From contig JAUVDE010000001.1 of NCBI GenBank assembly GCA_030595485.1, forward strand, positions 1 through 35,792: DNA of 35,792 bases. Direction: 5' to 3'. The position numbers and the translations under genes are program-made. Below are positions 23,070 to 30,039 of the stretch, in pieces. The number at the start of each line of letters is the position of its first letter. The first letter of the stretch is position 1. The notes under the pieces are model-generated. The model was not told the DNA's origin, did no database searches, and was given only the letters and a program-made list of their open reading frames with translations. This stretch comes from Draconibacterium sp. GTDB taxonomy: Bacteria; Bacteroidota; Bacteroidia; Bacteroidales; Prolixibacteraceae.

Positions 23070-23558
23070 TTATCTTTTAGGATGTTTTGGATGAAGATAG
23101 GGTAAGGATGAATGATGCAGGTTGATTTTTAGCGTGCCATCTTTGGTTCTAAAAACACCGAGCGTATATTCCACTTGTTTGTCTTGTCCCGACAAATCAG
23201 TAAAATAGTAGTTTCCCATGGCAACAGCGCAATCTCCTTTAAAAATAAAACCACCATTTTCAAACCGCACTTTTGTCCAGGGTTGCAATGCAAAACCAGT
23301 ATCTTCGTTGTAGGTTTTGTCGCCGCCAATAAAATAAGAAATTGCACTTTGGGCATTTAACCTAAATTGCTTGTGTTGGGCGCGGGTAGGTTTAAATAGA
23401 ACCTGTCCCTCGTGGTAGCCATAAAACTGTTCAACAAGTTCAATGGCAGCCTGTTTATAATCTTTTTTATCGAGGAAATTTTTGCCAATGTCTACAACGG
23501 CCTTGCCCCATTCTTTCTGAAAAGAGAGAAACTCTTCCTTGCTTATTTGTTTTAACAT
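23070..23558 (-). CDS. SnoaL-like / CaMKII-association-domain-like protein
   Basis: 162 residues from the ATG at 23558. The sequence has the cone-shaped NTF2-like pattern: an N-terminal helix (EEFLSFQKEWGKAVVDIG), a central YHEGQVLFKPT segment, AQSAISYFIGG, WTKVRFENGGFIFKGDCAVAMGNYYFTD and the last strand TLKINLHHSSLPY. Related Bacteroidota proteins are often annotated as phosphoribosyl-AMP cyclohydrolase, yet I see no HisI motif, so I do not use that name. Function unknown. A reading from 23597 is possible, but the upstream stretch looks like promoter (TAATTTTA) rather than protein. Confidence 0.65.
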   Translation of the reverse strand: MLKQISKEEFLSFQKEWGKAVVDIGKNFLDKKDYKQAAIELVEQFYGYHEGQVLFKPTRAQHKQFRLNAQSAISYFIGGDKTYNEDTGFALQPWTKVRFENGGFIFKGDCAVAMGNYYFTDLSGQDKQVEYTLGVFRTKDGTLKINLHHSSLPYLHPKHPKR

Positions 23559-23646
23559 TTGCTGGTTTTTATTTCTAAAATTACATATTATCAACATAAA
23601 ATTACTGAGAATAAATATGTTGTATAAATAACAGAGAGTCGGATAC

Positions 23647-25044
23647 TTAGTTCAATTTCTGACCAATTAACTGTTTAAGTCCTTTAATATCCATTTTCTT
23701 TGCAATAATTCTTTTATCCGAATCTAAGAGATAAACACCGGGTGTTTGTCGGGCATCGTATAATATTTTGAAGCGCGAACTATGGTCTTTGTCCCAAACA
23801 TTCATCCAGTCAAACATATCGTGCTTGGTCAAAAAGGTTTCCCATTCTTCTTTATCGTCCATGGAATAAATGGCAAAAACTTGCAGGCCTTTATCTTTAT
23901 TTGGCAGGTACACATCCTTATAAAATTCGGGTACAAATACTTTGCAGTGCGAGCAGTTTGGTTCGTATATAAGAACTGCTGTGAGTTCCGATTCAACTTG
24001 ATGAAGCTTATAAAATTCACCATCGAAACTTTCAAGTGTTAAATCGGGTGCAGTTTTGCCAAGCAAATTGTCCTTCATGAAAAGAACATTTTCTCTTATC
24101 TTTTTCATCGATTCGTCGCTTGCCCAAAATGCTTCGCCGGTAAAATAATAATCGTTGGCAATGTCAACAAATAGCGCATCCATTCCCATAATTTTACTGT
24201 TTATACTACCATTTAAAAAAAAGGAAGTAGCAAACTGGAAAATCCGTTTACTGGGTTTTACATCGTCCAAGAACTGGTATACGTATGGTTTAACTGAGTC
24301 GTATGCCGGATATAAAACTTTATTGAACCAAGTAGTTAGCTTTGGTTTGTAAAATGGTGTGTATAAAAGACGCTCATCGGTATAATTAAAATTGTCCCAA
24401 AAATGCTCGTGCTGATATTTAAAACGTGCATGCAAAAGCAATGAATCGTCATTCTGAACCTCTAAAGGCAAGGTGGTAACATCAAGTGCTGGAACATAAT
24501 TAGCGACTAAAAATTGGTGTACAAAGGAGTTGGGGTGTTTCTCACCAACACTTTCCCAGTAACTATACATTTCTTTGTTCAGCCCATTCATTTTATCTCG
24601 AATCAGGATTTTATCATCTTCACTTGTAGCCGATTTAAGTTGATTGTTTAAATCGGCACCCCGCTTTTTTAAGCCTTCAATAAAAATTAGATAGTTAACC
24701 AAAGCTTCAGTTTCTGGAGCACCGGTAACTTTCATTTCAAACGATTTATAGGACTTATTGGAAAGACTAAATTGCTGGTCGTCCCCTATCAGAAAATCAA
24801 AATGATGGTCCTTGTCAATATATACTTTGTATAATCCTTGCGGAAGGAGTGTATCTCCTTGCCATACACCAATGCCATTGTTATCCAACAAACAAGTATC
24901 TTTTATGTAAATATTGTCGAGGAAATGATAAGCCAATTGCACTTTTTGATTCGCAGCCAAAGGCAGTTGAAGCTCGATTTTATAATTTTGACTAAAAACC
25001 TGAGTCGAAAACAGAATTAAAAGTAGTAGTAGTGTTCGTGCCAT
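23647..25044 (-). CDS. TlpA-like thiol-disulfide protein with DUF4369/DUF5106-type N-terminus
   Basis: 465 residues. Signal peptide 1-18 (ending FSQ). An N-terminal beta domain (about 20-120, with KDTCLLDNNGIGVWQGDTLLPQG split over two strands) resembles DUF4369, followed by a helical region (about 120-320). A C-terminal thioredoxin fold from about 330 has LLGKTAPDLTLESFDG and an active site C364-S-H-C367. It is probably a periplasmic thiol-disulfide oxidoreductase, as is common in many copies in Bacteroidota. The substrate is unknown. Divergent from the GT2 gene across a 108-base gap that contains a perfect 16-bp palindrome. Confidence 0.82.
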   Translation of the reverse strand: MARTLLLLLILFSTQVFSQNYKIELQLPLAANQKVQLAYHFLDNIYIKDTCLLDNNGIGVWQGDTLLPQGLYKVYIDKDHHFDFLIGDDQQFSLSNKSYKSFEMKVTGAPETEALVNYLIFIEGLKKRGADLNNQLKSATSEDDKILIRDKMNGLNKEMYSYWESVGEKHPNSFVHQFLVANYVPALDVTTLPLEVQNDDSLLLHARFKYQHEHFWDNFNYTDERLLYTPFYKPKLTTWFNKVLYPAYDSVKPYVYQFLDDVKPSKRIFQFATSFFLNGSINSKIMGMDALFVDIANDYYFTGEAFWASDESMKKIRENVLFMKDNLLGKTAPDLTLESFDGEFYKLHQVESELTAVLIYEPNCSHCKVFVPEFYKDVYLPNKDKGLQVFAIYSMDDKEEWETFLTKHDMFDWMNVWDKDHSSRFKILYDARQTPGVYLLDSDKRIIAKKMDIKGLKQLIGQKLN

Positions 25045-25063
25045 ATTTATAGTAATACGAGGC

Positions 25064-25071
25064 TAAAATTA
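25064..25071 (-). promoter_or_regulatory. possible -7 box for the TlpA-like gene
   Basis: TAATTTTA on the minus strand matches TAnnTTTG at 7 of 8, about 20 bases before the ATG at 25044. The palindrome at 25077-25092 lies immediately upstream of it. Confidence 0.35.
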
Positions 25072-25076
25072 TAATA

Positions 25077-25092
25077 TTTAGTTTAAACTAAA
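25077..25092. repeat. perfect 16-bp palindrome in a divergent promoter region
   Basis: TTTAGTTT followed directly by AAACTAAA. It is placed between a -7-like box for the TlpA-like gene (25064-25071) and one for the GT2 gene (25102-25109), so a bound protein could affect both. The sequence is AT-rich, which lowers its weight as evidence. Confidence 0.4.
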
Positions 25093-25101
25093 GTTTTTAG
25101 A

Positions 25102-25109
25102 TAGATTTG
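25102..25109 (+). promoter_or_regulatory. candidate -7 box for the GT2 gene
   Basis: TAGATTTG is an exact TAnnTTTG match. TTTA at 25077-25080 lies 21 bases upstream as a possible -33 box and is part of the palindrome. The leader to the ATG at 25153 would be about 37 bases. Confidence 0.45.
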
Positions 25110-25152
25110 TTCCCATTCTTTTTTAGTTTCAAGCCATAATTATACTGAATTT

Positions 25153-26055
25153 ATGCTGTCGGTAAATATTCCTGTTTATAACATTAAAGTAGTAAGCCTG
25201 GTAAAGGAGTTAGTGGCTCAGGCCAACGATTTAAAAATTGATTTTGAGGTGCGCGTGTACGACGATGGGTCAGACGAGATTATTAAATCGCTAAACAAGA
25301 ATATTGCTGAAATCCCACAAGTGGTTTATGTTGAATTAAAAGAGAATTTGGGGCGCTCGGCCATTCGGAATAAAATGGGTTTTGAATCGCAGTTTGCCAA
25401 CTTACTTTTTATTGATGCCGATTCGTTATTGATTGATGAAAGTTACCTTCATGATTTTATTCAGCACTTAAAACCGGGGCGTATATTATGTGGCGGAACT
25501 GCTTATTCGGCTAAAAAACCTGCCGATGAGCGAAAGCTTTTACGTTGGGTTTACGGGCAAAAACGGGAGGCTGTTTCGGCTGAAAAACGAAATCGTAATA
25601 AAGGATTTATTATTACATCGAATAACTTTTTAATTGAAAAGAAAGTTTTTGAGAAGGTACATTTTAGAGAGAACCTGAGAAACTACGGACACGAAGACAC
25701 TTTGTTGGGCTATGATTTATTCAATAATGATTTTGAACTGTTTCATATTCAAAACCCAGTAGAACATACCGGTTTAGAGAGTTCGCATCTTTTTATTCAG
25801 AAAACAAAAGCAGCACTAAAAAATCTTCAGCTTGTTTCGGAAGTTTTATTGGAAGGTGATAAGAAGTTCCGCAAACAGGTGAATTTCTTGAAAATGTATT
25901 CCCGATTAACTCTTCTTATTCCCGGCTCATTTTTTCGGTGGTGTTTTAATAAATACGAAGAGCGTATGGAAAGTAACTTGAAAAGCCAAAGTCCAAGTTT
26001 GCGTTGTTTCGATTTTTATAAACTTACTTATTATTCAACATTAAAAAACCGCTGA
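25153..26055 (+). CDS. family 2 glycosyltransferase
   Basis: 300 residues with a GT-A fold: MLSVNIPVYN at the start, the nucleotide-binding DDGSD at 37-41, ENLGRSAIRN near 64-73, the metal-binding DAD at 88-90 in LLFIDADS, and a late YGHEDTLLGYDL motif near 178 carrying the acidic ED of many family 2 enzymes. No membrane segments. It transfers an activated sugar to an unknown acceptor in the cytoplasm. It is not within a polysaccharide cluster; its neighbours are unrelated. Confidence 0.87.
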   Translation: MLSVNIPVYNIKVVSLVKELVAQANDLKIDFEVRVYDDGSDEIIKSLNKNIAEIPQVVYVELKENLGRSAIRNKMGFESQFANLLFIDADSLLIDESYLHDFIQHLKPGRILCGGTAYSAKKPADERKLLRWVYGQKREAVSAEKRNRNKGFIITSNNFLIEKKVFEKVHFRENLRNYGHEDTLLGYDLFNNDFELFHIQNPVEHTGLESSHLFIQKTKAALKNLQLVSEVLLEGDKKFRKQVNFLKMYSRLTLLIPGSFFRWCFNKYEERMESNLKSQSPSLRCFDFYKLTYYSTLKNR

Positions 26056-26077
26056 CAGTGGTTTGCCAACGGTTTTT
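26044..26077. terminator. hairpin terminator after the GT2 gene
   Basis: AAAAACCG (26044-26051) pairs with CGGTTTTT (26070-26077) around an 18-base loop that can itself fold in part. It overlaps the last codons of the GT2 gene and can also serve the convergent adhesin gene on the minus strand. Confidence 0.65.
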
Positions 26078-26098
26078 GTTATTATTATCTTGTGAAGA

Positions 26099-27139
26099 TT
26101 AATCTAATCTGATTTCGCCATAGCGACTGCGAACATAAACTTTGCCACCTTCGCCCGAGCCAATTTTACCCTTTACAGTGCGTGTATTGTTTTCTTTAAT
26201 CCGGTCGCCCGAAAATTCGTCTTCAGGATACGAAATTCCACAGTAGTTGCAGCTGGCATCAAGCATATATTCAGCATCATCCAATCCTAGGGAAATTTGA
26301 CCATAGCTGTTTGTAATATGAATCGATTCAAAATCATCGGCAACTTCACCTACTTTTATTCCGCCATAGCCTGCTTCAACTTTTAGGCTTTTCGATAATT
26401 CATCAATTCGTACTTGCGTATACTTTGTGTCAATTGTAAGCGATTCCAACTCTTCGCAGTTGTATTTATCGTAACGCGATGTAGCTTGAATATCGCCACC
26501 TTCTTCAACGTTAATAGTTGAGTATTTCGAGTTAACAGTAAGTTTTTTAATCTCTTCGATGGTAATAGGCGAGTAGCTTACATTTACATCCATAAAAGAA
26601 GCTGTGCCAATGTTTCCATTTCCGTAGGCAAGATTCAAACGAAGTGTGCCTTCTTTTGGCGTACTGAGCTCGTAAGCGGTAATGTTACCATACTTAATTG
26701 TAAAATCTCCGTTTCCGGTAAGTTTAGCAATTACAGTATTACCGTAGCGGTTGCTAATTTTCAAGTTCTTGTCCGAAGGAATATTTACCGTATAATCAAT
26801 ACTCAGGTTATTGTTGCCCTTTAAGCGGCCTTCAATTTCGGTTACGGCTTTAACTGTACTTCCACTTTTTTTGAATTCCACCTCAATTTGGTCAAGCAAA
26901 TCGTTCATTCTTTTCTCGTTCGAGCCTTCAACAGTAACTATCACGTCGATTGTTACTTCGTTGCCTCCTTCATTGTTTACACGCACTTCTCCAAAACGAT
27001 TGTCAATTTCGAGTGAAGACACCGATGCAACCGGCCATTTTTCGTTAAACTCTTTTGTAAATTCCTCGGCAGTTGCCGAAGTTCCCATGCTTAGTAAACT
27101 CACTAAAAATAGGGCGGAAATTAATTTAAATGTTTTCAT
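26099..27139 (-). CDS. secreted DUF4097-type putative adhesin
   Basis: 346 residues from the ATG at 27139, giving a good signal peptide (MKTFKLISALFLVSLLSMG, cut near SATA). The mature protein is a run of short beta strands of the beta-helix type with recurring patterns such as NRFGEVRVNN, NRYGNTVIAK, SRYDKYN, AGYGGIKVGE, NSYGQISLG and SRYGEIRL, typical of DUF4097/head-GIN proteins. It may bind a surface or the cell wall; no activity is known. It is the third gene after the sigma factor and its membrane partner, so it may be a target or part of that module. A longer reading from 27169 adds ten residues without support. Confidence 0.75.
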   Translation of the reverse strand: MKTFKLISALFLVSLLSMGTSATAEEFTKEFNEKWPVASVSSLEIDNRFGEVRVNNEGGNEVTIDVIVTVEGSNEKRMNDLLDQIEVEFKKSGSTVKAVTEIEGRLKGNNNLSIDYTVNIPSDKNLKISNRYGNTVIAKLTGNGDFTIKYGNITAYELSTPKEGTLRLNLAYGNGNIGTASFMDVNVSYSPITIEEIKKLTVNSKYSTINVEEGGDIQATSRYDKYNCEELESLTIDTKYTQVRIDELSKSLKVEAGYGGIKVGEVADDFESIHITNSYGQISLGLDDAEYMLDASCNYCGISYPEDEFSGDRIKENNTRTVKGKIGSGEGGKVYVRSRYGEIRLD

Positions 27140-27205
27140 TATATTATAGTTTTTAATTTTCAACGGCATGAATTGTATCGTGCATATTTTTATTAGTTAC
27201 CAGAA

Positions 27206-27805
27206 TTAGATGTCTGATACGCTCGATTCAAAATTTATATTTTTTCTTTGTTGTACTTCTTCCAGTTTATCTACAATAATATTTATTACACTCAGTTTGG
27301 CCTGGTAATATTCAAGCATGGCATTAATTACACGCTCGTCATTCGGATTCGTTTGCAGGTCGGTTTGCAGGTTTTTATAAAGTGTTTCAAATTCTACCAA
27401 TTCTTCCTTCATTAAAGTTTGCTCTTCTTCCGAAATGAAACCTTCAGCGTTTAATTTTTCCCATTGCTCTATTCCGGTGTTAATGGCACTTGTATAATAG
27501 AATTCAACCTCTTGGTACTCTGTTGAAAGCGACGCCAAAGTCATTGCCTTATTCGTGTTTTTCGAAGGAATCATTCCTTGGTTATTGGGCGAAAAATAGA
27601 TAAATGCCTGGTTGCTTGCTAACAGAACAAAAACAATGGCAGCAGCTACTTTCCACACTACATTCAAAGTAATTTTTCGTTTCTTTTTATGCTGTTTATT
27701 TAGTTTTTCCTCAAATCGAGCAAAGTGTCCTTCCATGGGTTCGTTGTCGTTCAACTCCTCCATGTTTTGGTGAATAAGGTCGTCTATGTAATCTTTTTCT
27801 TTCAT
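27206..27805 (-). CDS. probable anti-sigma factor, single-pass membrane protein
   Basis: 199 residues. The cytoplasmic N-terminus (about 1-45) contains IDDLIHQNMEELNDNEPMEGHF, split here as DDLIHQNMEE and EPMEGHFARFEEKL, the short motif that opens many Bacteroidota anti-sigma-like proteins. A basic KKKRK is followed by one membrane helix (about 50-68), and the remaining 130 periplasmic residues are mostly helical and acidic. It begins seven bases after the stop of the ECF sigma gene, so the two are co-transcribed. The role is inferred from position, topology and the N-terminal motif. Confidence 0.65.
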   Translation of the reverse strand: MKEKDYIDDLIHQNMEELNDNEPMEGHFARFEEKLNKQHKKKRKITLNVVWKVAAAIVFVLLASNQAFIYFSPNNQGMIPSKNTNKAMTLASLSTEYQEVEFYYTSAINTGIEQWEKLNAEGFISEEEQTLMKEELVEFETLYKNLQTDLQTNPNDERVINAMLEYYQAKLSVINIIVDKLEEVQQRKNINFESSVSDI

Positions 27806-27812
27806 GTTATTT

Positions 27813-28472
27813 TCAATTATAGGAGAAAATCTCTTTTCCCTTTAACAACTCTCTTAATTTGTTTTTGGCTCTCAATAATTGGGTTCTCGACGATGAGTTC
27901 GAAATGCCTAAAATCTGGCTTATTTCTTCGTGGTCGTAGCCTTCAATAAGGTAAAGGCTCAAAACTACCCGGTAACCGTCGGAGAGATTATGAATGGCAT
28001 CTTTTACCACTTTCGAATCTATTTCCTTTGTTTCCATTTGGTAGTCGGCAACTTGCGCAGTCCGCTCATTTATCACCTCAAATTGTACTTTTCTTTTCTT
28101 TAAATAATCCAATGAACGATTTACCACAATCCGCTTTAACCAAGCACCAAAACTAACTTCGCCTTTGTAAGATTCCATTTTGCTAAGAGCACTTAAAAAG
28201 GCTTCTTGCATTACGTCTTCGGCTTCCATTCCATCGTTAATAATTCGCAGGCATACACTGTACATGGCTTTGTAGTACAACTTGTACAATTGGAACTGAG
28301 CCTTCTGGCTTCCTTCCTTACACTGGTCGATGATCTCCTGATGAATGTTTTTATAAAGCGTATTCAAACTATCTAATTTCTGATTCAATGACGAACGCAA
28401 TATTTTAATGTTGCATGCGTTATGAATAAATTTTGCTTTTGTGAATAAAAGTACGGAAATTAAGACGGGCAA
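27813..28472 (-). CDS. RNA polymerase sigma factor, ECF subfamily (second)
   Basis: Up to 219 residues. Region 2: AQFQLYKLYYKAMYSVCLRI, then DAEDVMQEAFLSAL-like EAEDVMQEAFLSAL and GAWLKRIVVNRSLDYLKKRK. Region 4: SDGYRVVLSLYLIEGYDHEEIS with SNSSSRTQLLRAKNKLRELL. The start is uncertain. The longest reading starts at a TTG (28472) and its first 24 residues do not look like sigma factor; there is no in-frame ATG before region 2. TTG codons at 28400, 28388 and 28367 are better candidates, the last giving MNTLYKNIHQ. It heads the operon with the anti-sigma-like and adhesin-like genes. Confidence 0.85.
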   Translation of the reverse strand: MPVLISVLLFTKAKFIHNACNIKILRSSLNQKLDSLNTLYKNIHQEIIDQCKEGSQKAQFQLYKLYYKAMYSVCLRIINDGMEAEDVMQEAFLSALSKMESYKGEVSFGAWLKRIVVNRSLDYLKKRKVQFEVINERTAQVADYQMETKEIDSKVVKDAIHNLSDGYRVVLSLYLIEGYDHEEISQILGISNSSSRTQLLRAKNKLRELLKGKEIFSYN

Positions 28473-28517
28473 TTGTGTGTATTGAAATGTTGTAGGAGAA
28501 TAATTTTAAGTCTTAAC

Positions 28518-29213
28518 TTACAGTGAGTTATAATATTGAACCAATTGCTGAAGGCTTTTTTCCTTATTGATTTTTATCTTATTCTTTTTTATAAAATCAG
28601 CAACTTCTTTCTGGTGGTCAGGGAAAATTGAAATAAGCTCCTTTTTATTCGTAAACTTTGTCGCGGCTTCTTTTCCAACTCTGATGAAGTAGCCATCAGG
28701 TCTTTCCATAAATTTGGCAGGCTCTGCATCTTTGTACGCCCCAGCTTCCTGGGGTTTCTGATACATTATTTCGGGTTGTGCATATAACGAAACAGTACCT
28801 TCTTCAATAAGCTTTAAAAATCCATTTTTTATTTTCTTTGATAATATAAAAGGCACATAGCTCAAAACAAAGTTGCCAAATATTGCTTTTTCAACAATCT
28901 CAGGTGCCGCCAAAGCCAGTATCTGGTCTTCGGGTGTTTTGAACTCTAAATTGCCGTTGTAAATATTATAGCGTAAGGGTATGTCGTTAAACTGCATTCG
29001 TTGATAGGTATAAATAGAACCCGTTATAAATTCGTCGTTTAAAAACGGTGAACCTTCAATGTCACTCTCCGAAAGTGTTTGCATCCAATCGCCGGTTTGC
29101 ATTTTATGCGCTTTGAAAAAATCTAAAGTCTCGGCCAACTGATAACTGCTTTGTGCAGATGAATACAAGTTTGAAAAAAGAATACAAATGGAAGCAAGGA
29201 TTAGTTTTCTCAT
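28518..29213 (-). CDS. secreted protein of unknown function
   Basis: 231 residues from the ATG at 29213 with a signal peptide (MRKLILASICILFSNLYSSA). I recognise no catalytic motif. The pattern SPFLNDEFITGSIYTY followed by DIPLRYNIYNGNLEFK near 55-85 is seen in uncharacterised Bacteroidota exported proteins, and the C-terminal third is lysine-rich and helical (FPDHQKEVADFIKKNKIKIN). It lies between the sigma operon and the racemase gene, 49 bases beyond the racemase start-distal end. The reading from 29249 begins at a TTG within a possible promoter and is not preferred. Confidence 0.65.
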   Translation of the reverse strand: MRKLILASICILFSNLYSSAQSSYQLAETLDFFKAHKMQTGDWMQTLSESDIEGSPFLNDEFITGSIYTYQRMQFNDIPLRYNIYNGNLEFKTPEDQILALAAPEIVEKAIFGNFVLSYVPFILSKKIKNGFLKLIEEGTVSLYAQPEIMYQKPQEAGAYKDAEPAKFMERPDGYFIRVGKEAATKFTNKKELISIFPDHQKEVADFIKKNKIKINKEKSLQQLVQYYNSL

Positions 29214-29261
29214 GTCTATCGTTTTTATCTTAAATTTTTGTGCGTACAAAGTTTGAGCCAG

Positions 29262-29954
29262 TTATTCTTGAAGGGCAAAGTCCACAATGGCCTCTACATG
29301 AATTTCAAGTGTGCTAAATAGTGGCAAATCAAAATCGTTTTGTTTAATCAGAAGCGGAATTTCAGTACAGCCTAAAATCATTCCTTCAGCACCCTGTTCT
29401 TTTAATTTGTTCATTATTGAAATAAAGCCCATTTTTGTTTCCTCATTAAAATTGTCTTTCAATAATTCATGCATTATTGAATAATGAATAAATTCTCGTT
29501 CTGGTTTATCGGGTGTAATAACTTCAATACCCAATTTGTGGAGTCGTTTTTTGTAAAAATCTAATTCCATGGTTTCGCGGGTTCCTAGCAAGCCCACTTT
29601 TTTCAATCCTTTTGTTTTTATTGCCAAACCAGTTGCATCGGCAATGTGTATAATCGGAAGTTGAAATTCCTTTTGCAACTTATCATAGGTAAAATGAATG
29701 GTGTTGGCACAAAGCGCCATAAAATCAACCTTTGCATTGTTCAAAGTTTCGGCTCCTGTTTTTATAATCTGATAAACACCCTCGCGGTCCTCGTTTTGGT
29801 TACAGGCATAAATTTCGCTGTAGTTTATCGAGTACAAAATAATACGTGGAAACTGAAGGCCACCAAGCTTTTTATTTACCCGTTCGTTTATTTGCTTATA
29901 ATACTCTTGTGTTGAAATCCAGCCTGTTCCGCCAATTAATCCAATCGTTTTCAT
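29262..29954 (-). CDS. aspartate/glutamate racemase family protein
   Basis: 230 residues, full length for the family. Begins MKTIGLIGGTGW. The two catalytic cysteines are present: C82 in MALCANT and the second in ILGCTEIPLL near 196. GLLGTRETM near 120 is also conserved. It interconverts L- and D-forms of an acidic or other amino acid by a cofactor-independent two-base mechanism; the substrate (Asp, Glu or other) is not clear. It is divergent from the U32 gene across an 85-base gap. Confidence 0.88.
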   Translation of the reverse strand: MKTIGLIGGTGWISTQEYYKQINERVNKKLGGLQFPRIILYSINYSEIYACNQNEDREGVYQIIKTGAETLNNAKVDFMALCANTIHFTYDKLQKEFQLPIIHIADATGLAIKTKGLKKVGLLGTRETMELDFYKKRLHKLGIEVITPDKPEREFIHYSIMHELLKDNFNEETKMGFISIMNKLKEQGAEGMILGCTEIPLLIKQNDFDLPLFSTLEIHVEAIVDFALQE

Positions 29955-30016
29955 TTCATTTCGTTGTATGAAAACAAAAGTCGTAAATTAATTCAGATAG
30001 CTAAAATTTATATTCG

Positions 30017-30024
30017 TAATTTTG
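30017..30024 (+). promoter_or_regulatory. -7 box of the U32 gene
   Basis: TAATTTTG is an exact TAnnTTTG match, 15 bases before the ATG at 30040. Its last three bases are the TTG that would otherwise be read as an upstream start codon. No clear -33 TTTG is present. Confidence 0.6.
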
Positions 30025-30039
30025 CCGCAAATTATATTT

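Noticed and set aside
23070..23558. Phosphoribosyl-AMP cyclohydrolase
   Set aside because: This is a common transferred label for such proteins; none of the HisI metal-binding motifs is visible and the pattern fits an NTF2-like fold.
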